DNA of 64,000 nucleotides. Origin: RYN-230 sp963834705. GTDB taxonomy: Bacteria; Actinomycetota; Actinomycetes; Streptosporangiales; Streptosporangiaceae. The translations under genes and the position numbers were made by a program. Positions 32,171 through 38,861 of this stretch are shown here, piece by piece (the first letter of the stretch is position 1; each line of letters opens with the position of its first letter). The notes below the pieces were generated by a model. That model ran no database searches. It was not told where the DNA came from and saw only the letters and a program-made list of their open reading frames with translations. The stretch spans positions 1,819,348 through 1,883,347 of the forward strand of contig CAWICV010000001.1 of NCBI GenBank assembly GCA_963834705.1, read 5' to 3'.

Positions 32171-33936
32171 CCCGGTTCCGGCCGGAGCGGCCGCGCGCGA
32201 TCACTGTGGTTATCTCCGTCGGCATTGGTGCTTTCGCAGTCGTGTGCGTCGTGTTCGAGCACCGCGCCGGTGTCCCGTACTATTCGGCGGTCCCGAACGC
32301 CCTTGTCGGCTGGGCTTATGTGACCGGCGGGATGGTCGCCTACCGGGCGCGGCAGCTGGACCGCACCGGCCTGCTGATGATCGGCAGCGGCCTGATCTGG
32401 TTCGCCACCAGCATCGGGTTCTACGTGTATGCGATCGTGCCGTACGCGAACTGGCTGAGCGGGCTGGCGGATGTCCTGCTGGCGCAGCTGCTGCTGCAGT
32501 ACCCGAGCCGGGAACTGCGCAGCCGGCTCGAGCGCGGGGTGCTGACCGCCGCCTACGTGCAGGTACTGGTCGTCCACGGCGTGCTGCAGGTATTCACCAG
32601 CCCGCGCAGCATCCCCGGGCTGCGTCTCAGCTATTCCTGCCCGTGCCCGCACACGTTCCCCTTCGTGAACAATCCCGGCGTGTTTCGGGCCCTGCTGGCA
32701 GAAGCCAACATCTCAGTGGTCGTCATCGGAGCTGCCGTGCTGGGGCTGGTGGTGCGCCGGTGGCGGCGCTCCAGCGGCCCGGCCCGGCGGGCGCTGAACC
32801 CGCTATGGTTCGCCGGCCTGGCCACCGGGGCGGCGCTGATCCTGGAGGCGGCGCTCGGGTTCACGCCGCTGACCGCGGCCCAGACCTCCGCCGAGGCCGC
32901 CATCGTCACCGTCATCTGGCTGAGCGTGCCGCTGGCCCTGCTGGTCGGGCTGGTGCGGATCCGGCGGTCCCGGTCCGCGGTCGCCGATCTGGTGGTTGAG
33001 CTTGGCCGCGCGCCCGGACCGGCGGGAGTGCGGCAGGCGCTGGCGGCCGCGCTCGGTGATCCCAGTTTGTGTGTCTGCTACTGGTCGCCGGAAACCGGGT
33101 CGTATGTGGACGACGAGGGGCGCGACGCCGACCCGGTCCCGGCGGCCGGGCGGGCCGCCACCGAGCTCACCGCGGACGGCGCGCCACTGGCGCGGCTGGT
33201 GCACGACAGCGAACTGCTTGACCAGCGGCCACTGCTGGACGCGGTGGCCGCGGCGGCCCGGCTGGTGCTGGAGAATGCGCGGTTGCAGGCGGCGCTGGCC
33301 GCGCAGCTGGCGGAGGTCCGGGCGTCCCGGGCCCGGATCGTGGCGGCCGGCCTGGCCGAGCGCCGCAAGGTCGAACGCGACCTGCACGACGGCGCCCAGC
33401 AGCGGCTGCTGGCGCTGGCCCTGACCATCACCATGATCGGCGATCGGCTCGCGGGCCCACCCGGCCCCGACCCGCGGCTGTCGCGGCTGCTGGGCGCGGC
33501 CCGCGGCGAGATCAGCGCGGCCATCGCCGAGCTGCGCGAGCTAGGCCGCGGCCTGCACCCGGCCGTGCTGGCCAGCGACGGCCTGGCCGCCGCCGCCGAA
33601 ACCCTCACCGCGCTCGCCCCGCTGCCCGTCACCACCGCCATCGGCCCCGCCCGGTACCCCCCGCCGGTGGAGGCGACCGCCTACTTCGTGATCGCCGAAG
33701 CGCTGGCCAACATCGCCCGGCACGCCCACGCCACCACCGCCCACGTCACCGCCCGCCGCCGCGACGCCCAGCTGACCATCCAAGTCAGCGACGACGGCAT
33801 CGGCGGCGCCCCCGCCCGCGGCGGCACCGGGCTGACCGGGCTGGCCGACCGGGTCGCCGCGCTCGGCGGCACGCTCACCATCACCAGCCCACCCGGCCAC
33901 GGCACCACCGTCTGGGCGGAGCTGCCATGCGGCTGA
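32167..33936 (+). CDS. Membrane sensor histidine kinase (HisKA_3/NarX-LiaS type)
   Basis: A 589-residue kinase. Residues 1-265 hold about seven hydrophobic segments forming a membrane sensor, including a YSCPCPHTF external or interface loop. Residues about 285-365 form a degenerate cytoplasmic linker domain. The HisKA_3 helix ERRKVERDLHDGAQQRLLALA carries phosphoacceptor His407. The HATPase_c domain has EALANIARHA near 515 and DDGIGGAPARGGTGLTGLADRV near 545. Its 3' 675 bp is duplicated in inverted orientation at 27895-28569. It lies between two response regulator genes and overlaps both, so the three form one operon. Confidence 0.93.
   Translation: MTRFRPERPRAITVVISVGIGAFAVVCVVFEHRAGVPYYSAVPNALVGWAYVTGGMVAYRARQLDRTGLLMIGSGLIWFATSIGFYVYAIVPYANWLSGLADVLLAQLLLQYPSRELRSRLERGVLTAAYVQVLVVHGVLQVFTSPRSIPGLRLSYSCPCPHTFPFVNNPGVFRALLAEANISVVVIGAAVLGLVVRRWRRSSGPARRALNPLWFAGLATGAALILEAALGFTPLTAAQTSAEAAIVTVIWLSVPLALLVGLVRIRRSRSAVADLVVELGRAPGPAGVRQALAAALGDPSLCVCYWSPETGSYVDDEGRDADPVPAAGRAATELTADGAPLARLVHDSELLDQRPLLDAVAAAARLVLENARLQAALAAQLAEVRASRARIVAAGLAERRKVERDLHDGAQQRLLALALTITMIGDRLAGPPGPDPRLSRLLGAARGEISAAIAELRELGRGLHPAVLASDGLAAAAETLTALAPLPVTTAIGPARYPPPVEATAYFVIAEALANIARHAHATTAHVTARRRDAQLTIQVSDDGIGGAPARGGTGLTGLADRVAALGGTLTITSPPGHGTTVWAELPCG
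33262..33936 (+). repeat. Inverted repeat, right copy (675 bp)
   Basis: Partner of 27895-28569. It covers the kinase from LVLENARLQ to the stop codon and includes the first ten bases of the downstream response-regulator gene. The 4.7 kb between the copies carries the FMN reductase, ArsR-type, NAT and receiver genes and the kinase sensor part. Confidence 0.92.
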
Positions 33937-34592
33937 TGCTGGCCGAGGACTCCGCGCTGCTGCGCGAGGGGCTGGCCAGCGCACTGGCCGCCCGCGGCAT
34001 CCAGGTGACCGGCGAGGCGGCGGAGCCCGCCACGTTGTTCCGGCTGGTTGACCGCGACCCGCCGGACGCGGTGCTGCTCGACCTGCGGATGCCGCCCACC
34101 TTCACCGACGAAGGCCTGCAGGCAGCCGAACGCATCCGCGCCGCCCACCCGGGTGTCGCGATCTTGCTGCTCTCCCAGTACACCGACATCGCCCTAGCCG
34201 CCCGCCTGGTCGAGACGCTGCCCCGCGCTGCCGGCTACCTGCTCAAGGAGCGCGTAGGGGACAGCGGCCAGCTCACCGACGCGCTGCACCGGGTCACCCG
34301 GGGCGAACTCGTGCTCGACCCCGACCTGGTCCGCGCGCTCGTCACCCGCAAGCGCGCCCGCGACCCGCTGCAGCGGCTCACCGAACGCGAGCGTGCGGTC
34401 CTGGGCCTCATGGCCGAGGGCCGCTCCAACGCCGGGATCGCCGGGCGGCTGTATCTGAGCGCCAAGAGCGTCGAGCGCAACGTCGCCGCCGTGTTCGACA
34501 AGCTCGGGCTGCCCCCCGACAGCGACGACAACCGCCGGGTACTGGCCGTCATCGCCTTCCTGCGGGCCCCGGAGCCCCAGCCTGACCGCTAA
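33927..34592 (+). CDS. NarL/LuxR-family response regulator
   Basis: A 221-residue regulator with a receiver domain (Glu7/Asp8 acidic pair, phosphoacceptor Asp52 in AVLLDLRMPP, Ser in LLLSQY, Lys in LLKERV) and a C-terminal LuxR HTH near 150-205: LTERERAVLGLMAEGRSNAGIA, YLSAKSVERNVAAVFDKLGL. It is the output partner of the kinase, whose gene it overlaps by ten bases. Targets could include the small lipoprotein and membrane protein genes downstream, which lie behind a copy of the 67-bp element. Confidence 0.92.
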   Translation: MRLMLAEDSALLREGLASALAARGIQVTGEAAEPATLFRLVDRDPPDAVLLDLRMPPTFTDEGLQAAERIRAAHPGVAILLLSQYTDIALAARLVETLPRAAGYLLKERVGDSGQLTDALHRVTRGELVLDPDLVRALVTRKRARDPLQRLTERERAVLGLMAEGRSNAGIAGRLYLSAKSVERNVAAVFDKLGLPPDSDDNRRVLAVIAFLRAPEPQPDR

Positions 34593-34674
34593 CAGTGACC
34601 TCGCGGGGCCGGCCATTCCCGCTGCCCGGTCAAGGGCGGCCACCGTCCCCCGGGGTCACGGCGCAGGGGCACGG

Positions 34675-34740
34675 GAGGGAAAACCCTCGCCGGCGTGACC
34701 GCCAGCACCGTGGGCGGGGCGCCCGCGGGCAGGCAGCCTG
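34675..34740 (-). repeat. 67-bp locus element, copy C
   Basis: The reverse complement reads GGCTGCCTGCCCGCGGGC, then GCTGGCGGTCACGCCGGCG and AGGGTTTTCCC, matching copies A and B. On the plus strand it sits between the response-regulator stop and the lipoprotein start, where it could hold a promoter. Confidence 0.7.
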
Positions 34741-34837
34741 AATGCAGCGCGTCACCTCAGCGCGAGGGACGCCCCCGCCACGGCCGGATCAGCCTAGCGC
34801 CACCCGGCCGGCGCACCGCCATAACGAAGGACAAGCC

Positions 34838-35137
34838 ATGTCATTGCACCTCAAGCCCTCGGCAGCCGGGCTCCTGCTGCTCGTGGCACTCGCCGCCTGC
34901 GGCGGCACCGCGGTCGCGGCGCATTCCCCCGGGGGGAAGCCAGCCGCGCCCGCGATCATGCACTCGCGGCACCGCGCGCCCACGCCGAAGGCCAGCCCAC
35001 CGGCGACGCGCCCTCCCGCCCCCACGCCGCCCGCTCAGCCTCCCGCTCCCACGGTCAACCCCATCCCGCAGGGCAACGGCGGCGACCAGGACGCCGACAA
35101 CAACGGCGGCCCCAGCGACGGCGACGGCAACCTCTGA
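34838..35137 (+). CDS. Small Pro-rich lipoprotein
   Basis: A 99-residue protein with a lipoprotein signal: hydrophobic core AAGLLLLVALAAC and the lipobox LAAC near residue 21. The mature part is Pro/Ala/His-rich and ends in an acidic Gly/Asn/Asp stretch (GNGGDQDADNNGG). GAAGGA lies upstream of ATG 34838. It would be anchored on the outer face of the membrane. No domain is recognised. It follows the two-component operon and may be one of its targets. Confidence 0.7.
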   Translation: MSLHLKPSAAGLLLLVALAACGGTAVAAHSPGGKPAAPAIMHSRHRAPTPKASPPATRPPAPTPPAQPPAPTVNPIPQGNGGDQDADNNGGPSDGDGNL

Positions 35138-35224
35138 CCGCTCGCCACCGGCACCGGGAGGGCCCGGCCGTCCCCCGCGGCGGTGGGCCAGGGGCGCCCG
35201 GCCGGAGGACCAAAGGAGAAGCCC

Positions 35225-35826
35225 GTGACCATCCGCGCCGCACGCCGCGGGCCACTGGTAACCGTTGCCGCCTGCTCGGCGCAACGGCACTGGCGGCCAT
35301 CCTGATCGCCGCGTTCGCCGGAACCGGCCATGCGCCTGGCCGCGTGTTCCCGCCGCACGCCGCGGCCGCACCGGCCAGCTGGCGGCGGCTGACTCTTCCG
35401 GACAGGTCCGCGGTGCTGTCCTATCCGCCGTCCCTGCACCCCATTGCCGGTGACAGCCACACGGTGACAGCCGCCCGGCGCAGCCCGGCCGGGGCGTACC
35501 AGCTCTACCTCAACGCAACCCCCCGGCAGGGCAGCGAAAGCCTCAACAACTGGACCGCCTTCCGGCTGCGGTTCCTGCGCGCCGACGACGCGGCCTCCGC
35601 CCGCCTGGACGCCACCGCCACCGGGGTCGCCTTCCGCGGCGGCACCGGATCCTGCGTCGTGGACGATTACGTAACGAAGATCGGCGCGTACCACTACCAG
35701 GAGATCGCCTGCCTTGTCCGGGGGCGGGCTAGCGCCTCCGTCATCGTCGCCGCCGCCCCCGCCGCCCAGTGGGCACAGGCTGGCCCGCTGCTAGAACGGG
35801 CAATCGCCGCCTACCAGGTCCGCTGA
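35225..35826 (+). pseudogene. Secreted protein with a frameshift in its signal peptide
   Basis: AAGGAG eight bases before GTG 35225 marks a good start, and the frame begins MTIRAARRGPLVTVA. It soon hits a stop. One base shifted, the sequence continues LLGATALAAILIAAFAGTGHA, clearly the hydrophobic core and cleavage site of the same signal peptide, then a 160-residue mature protein to 35826. The shift lies near 35265-35280. The mature part has LPDRSAVLSYPPSLHPI and two Cys (in GSCVVDDY and EIACLV) that could pair. No family is recognised. Confidence 0.6.
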
Positions 35827-35934
35827 AGAAGCGGGCAAGCGGACGCTCCCGGGGCGTTCCAGCGGATCTGCGGTTTCACAACCACGGCGGCCCGCGCGGG
35901 CTGACGCTCGCACCCGGAAAGGACATGAACGGAC

Positions 35935-36447
35935 ATGACCATGACACACCTCGGCGGCCAGCAGCTGCGCCGCCTCGCATCACCCCGCCGCAGCCAGCCG
36001 GCTCGCTCACGCACCCGCACCACCACCGAGCTGCTGCTGCGCCTGGCCTGCGCCGCCCTGCTCGGCTGGATCGGCTACATTCACCTGCACCTGTGGCTAG
36101 AGGGTTACCGACACATCCCGGTCAACGGCCCGCTGTTCCTGCTCAACGCGCTGGCCGCTTTCGCGCTCGCGGGGGTGCTGCTGGCCTGGCCGCGGCCGCT
36201 CGCCGCGCTGGCAGCCGCCGGGTTCACCGCCACCACCATCGCCGCGCTGCTCATCAGCCTGACCGCCGGGCTGTTCGGCTTCCGCGAGTCCATCCACGCC
36301 GCCTACGTCGCCGAATCGCTGGCCATCGAACCCATCACGGTGATCGCGTTGCTCGGCTGGACAGCCCTGACCGCACGGGCCCCAGCGGCACAGGGGGTCG
36401 CCCGGCCCAGCCGTGCCGGGCCCCGGACACAACCCGGCCCGCGATGA
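35935..36447 (+). CDS. Small integral membrane protein
   Basis: A 170-residue protein with four predicted membrane helices: LLLRLACAALLGWIGYIHLHLW, PLFLLNALAAFALAGVLLAW, AALAAAGFTATTIAALLISL and AIEPITVIALLGWTAL. The N-terminal 30 residues are basic and cytoplasmic; the C-terminal tail is short and Pro/Arg-rich. The GYIHLHLW sequence in the first helix is conserved in similar actinobacterial proteins of unknown role. ATG 35935 or 35941 is the start. It overlaps the next gene by ATGA. Confidence 0.7.
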   Translation: MTMTHLGGQQLRRLASPRRSQPARSRTRTTTELLLRLACAALLGWIGYIHLHLWLEGYRHIPVNGPLFLLNALAAFALAGVLLAWPRPLAALAAAGFTATTIAALLISLTAGLFGFRESIHAAYVAESLAIEPITVIALLGWTALTARAPAAQGVARPSRAGPRTQPGPR

Positions 36448-36656
36448 ACCAGCTCCGTTGCCGTGTGGTCCGTGCCGAAGCCCTCTTCGCGTCGCCGCTA
36501 CAGCGCTCCGATGCGCCCACCCTCAGCCAGGGCCGCTGCGCAATCGCGGCAGCCCTGCGCGCATTCGGCGAGTCCGGCTGCGCCGAACAGGTCGCGCACG
36601 AGTACGGCGAACACCCCGAGGACGCCGCCGCCCGGATGCACTGGCCCACGCCCTGA
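36444..36656 (+). CDS. Small conserved hypothetical protein
   Basis: A 70-residue protein starting at ATG 36444, translationally coupled to the membrane protein gene. The sequence runs RAEALFASPLQRSDAPT, an alpha-helical middle and CAEQVAHEYGEHPEDAAARMHW. This pattern is typical of a small actinobacterial family found beside regulators and envelope genes and has no assigned function. Two Cys residues and several His are present, but no clear metal motif. Confidence 0.65.
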   Translation: MNQLRCRVVRAEALFASPLQRSDAPTLSQGRCAIAAALRAFGESGCAEQVAHEYGEHPEDAAARMHWPTP

Positions 36657-36887
36657 CCCGCACAGCGTTCCAGCCCACGGTGACCGGCCCGTGCCGCCGC
36701 AGCTGATGCCGACCGCCCCTAACACGGGTGCAGCCAAGATAAGCCCAATACCCGCCACGGGCGGTTCCGGAGGACATACCGTGACGCTGTCACTGTCAGT
36801 GACTGAGAGCGGGGGGCGCGCCGGAGTCATTCTCATCAAGATGCCGCAAGCGACAAATAGGCGACAGACTACTTGAGAAAACGAAAT

Positions 36888-38000
36888 TTATGATGAGAAC
36901 CTAGACCACGGCCGGGTGAAGCCGACCACGGTGCCGTCCCCGGCCGCCGAACTGGGTGTGCCGAAGTGGGAGATCCGGATCGGGAAGCCGGTCGCGTACG
37001 CCTCGATCATCGTGTTCTTGCCGATGACCAGGCCGACATGCCCGGGTGAGGTGGGCGTGCCGTCCGAGCCCGCGAAAAACACCAGGTCCCCCGGCTCGAC
37101 CTGGCTGGCCGAGATCCGCGGCCCCCAGGACCACTGCTCCTCCGAGGTGCGTGGGATGTTGATGCCCACGGCCCGGTAGGCCATCATCACCAGCCCGGAG
37201 CAGTCGAACGAATCCGGCCCGGTGCCGCCCCACAGGTAGGGCTTGCCCAGCTGCTCCCGGGCGTAGCTGATCACGGCGGATACCGTCTGGTTCGGCACCT
37301 GGCCGGTCTGCACGCTGGTCAGGCATTCCGGCGCGCTCACCGTACTGGCGTTGCTCACCGTAAAGCCGCCGCGGCTGTACATGGCCGCCCAGTTCAGCAC
37401 GGCCTGAACGTAGGACTGCAGGTGGTTGTAGGCGAAGATGGCCGTGCTGGTGTTGCTCTGCACGCCGTGCGCGACCAGGTACTTGGCCGCCCCGGCGATG
37501 GCGTCCGCGGGGTCGTACACGTTGTCCACGCCGTCGCCGTCTTCGTCGGTCCCGACGCCCACATTCGCACTGGCCGGGTGGACCGGGGTGCCGCCCCAGG
37601 TATTGCCGGACGCCCCGCCGATGCCGATCTGCATCGGGCCCGCGGCACCGAACCCGTTCTGCCCGGAATGCACCCCGGGCAGGTTGGACTGGCCGTCGTC
37701 GCTCTCCACCTTGCCGATGCCGGCCAGGATGACCCAGGGCACCCCGTACTGCTGCCCCACCCTCTTGAACAGCGCCAGGTAGTTGGCCGGGATCGAGTTG
37801 TGCGCGGCGGTGGTGGCCACCGGCTGGCTGCTCTGGCTGCCGGCCGGGCTGGGGCAGCCGACCCCGGCGGCGAACAGCATGGCGCCGCCGCCGATCATCG
37901 CCATCGGCACCACCGCCACCGCGGTGACCAGCAGCGCGGCCACCGTGATGGCCACCAGCGCGGCCACCCGTCCCCGGCTGACGGTCAGGTGCCAGTTCAC
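36888..38000 (-). CDS. Bifunctional lytic transglycosylase-NlpC/P60 endopeptidase of the secretion operon (TcpG-like)
   Basis: A 370-residue wall hydrolase. One N-terminal membrane segment (about 12-45) is followed by a transglycosylase domain with catalytic Glu99 in AGIGKVESDDGQ and AGPMQIG. A Ca-loop-like TDEDGDGVDN follows near 151-160. The C-terminal NlpC/P60 domain has Cys267 in DSFDCSGL and His321 in GHVGLVIG. It opens peptidoglycan locally for the secretion channel, as TcpG or Tn916 Orf14 do. GTG 38000 overlaps the previous stop by GTGA. Last gene of the operon. Confidence 0.88.
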   Translation of the reverse strand: MNWHLTVSRGRVAALVAITVAALLVTAVAVVPMAMIGGGAMLFAAGVGCPSPAGSQSSQPVATTAAHNSIPANYLALFKRVGQQYGVPWVILAGIGKVESDDGQSNLPGVHSGQNGFGAAGPMQIGIGGASGNTWGGTPVHPASANVGVGTDEDGDGVDNVYDPADAIAGAAKYLVAHGVQSNTSTAIFAYNHLQSYVQAVLNWAAMYSRGGFTVSNASTVSAPECLTSVQTGQVPNQTVSAVISYAREQLGKPYLWGGTGPDSFDCSGLVMMAYRAVGINIPRTSEEQWSWGPRISASQVEPGDLVFFAGSDGTPTSPGHVGLVIGKNTMIEAYATGFPIRISHFGTPSSAAGDGTVVGFTRPWSRFSS

Positions 38001-38647
38001 GTATTGCCCGCCTGGGCGGGCTCGATGTCATTGACCAGCCAGGTCCCGGCGTTGTTGACCACGGTGATGGCCCACTGCGAGTTGCCCTGGCTGGTGCCCT
38101 GGCTGGTGTGCAGCCGCTGGCTGATGGTGACCACGAAGATGAGGCTGGACGCGCCGAAGCTGCGCAGCGAGCTGATCACCGCCGTGGCCGTGGACACCTG
38201 CTTCTGCTTGGTGCGCTGGCTGGCCACGCCGAGCGTGCTGTAGCCCCGTTCCAGCGAGCTAGTCAGCTCGGTGGTGGCCAGGTTGCGCATCGGGGCCACG
38301 TACGCGGCGGCGCTCTCCCGGTAGCTGAACGTGTCGTAGGCCGCGCCGAACGCCTCGGTCACCCCGGCCGCCTTGGCCAGGTCGGACTGGCTGAACGGGA
38401 GCCAGGCGTAGATGTTGGGCGCGGACGGGGCGGACGAGCTGGCCGGTGCCGAACTGGATGGCACGCTGGACGGGACCGGCGCCGTGCGGTTTGACGGGGG
38501 GCCGGACGCGGTGGGCCGGGGACTGGCCGGCGGCCCCTGGCCCAGGGCGGCCCGCACGCCCGGGATGAGCAGGTATGCCCCCGTCCCGCCGAGCAGCACG
38601 ACGATGACGGCGAAGGCCAGCACCCGCTGGCGCGGGGAAAGATCCAT
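37997..38647 (-). CDS. Membrane-anchored NTF2-like secretion protein (second TcpC/VirB8-like subunit)
   Basis: A 216-residue protein with one N-terminal membrane helix (RVLAFAVIVVLLGGTGAYLL), a Pro/Ser-rich linker (about 37-75) and a C-terminal extracytoplasmic domain. That domain ends VNNAGTWLVNDIEPA, like the VQNNGTWYVSDI end of the TcpC-like protein at 47182. I infer an NTF2-like fold of the VirB8 class and so a second such subunit. It lies nine bases after the VirB6-like gene and overlaps the hydrolase gene. Confidence 0.68.
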   Translation of the reverse strand: MDLSPRQRVLAFAVIVVLLGGTGAYLLIPGVRAALGQGPPASPRPTASGPPSNRTAPVPSSVPSSSAPASSSAPSAPNIYAWLPFSQSDLAKAAGVTEAFGAAYDTFSYRESAAAYVAPMRNLATTELTSSLERGYSTLGVASQRTKQKQVSTATAVISSLRSFGASSLIFVVTISQRLHTSQGTSQGNSQWAITVVNNAGTWLVNDIEPAQAGNT

Positions 38648-38861
38648 CGCGGCCCGCTACTTCTTCCGGCGCACCGGGCGCAGCCAGAAGGGCCCGGGCG
38701 GGCTGTCCGGGCGGTCGTTGCCGCGGTGCCCGGGCGGCTCCGCCCCGGGCTGGCTGCTGCCGCTGCCTGGCCCGGTGGGCCGGCTTCGGGCCGGTGGGGT
38801 GCTGCGCGCCGGCCCGCGGGCGGGGCTGGGACTGCGCGCCGGGCTGGCGGCGGCGCCGGCG

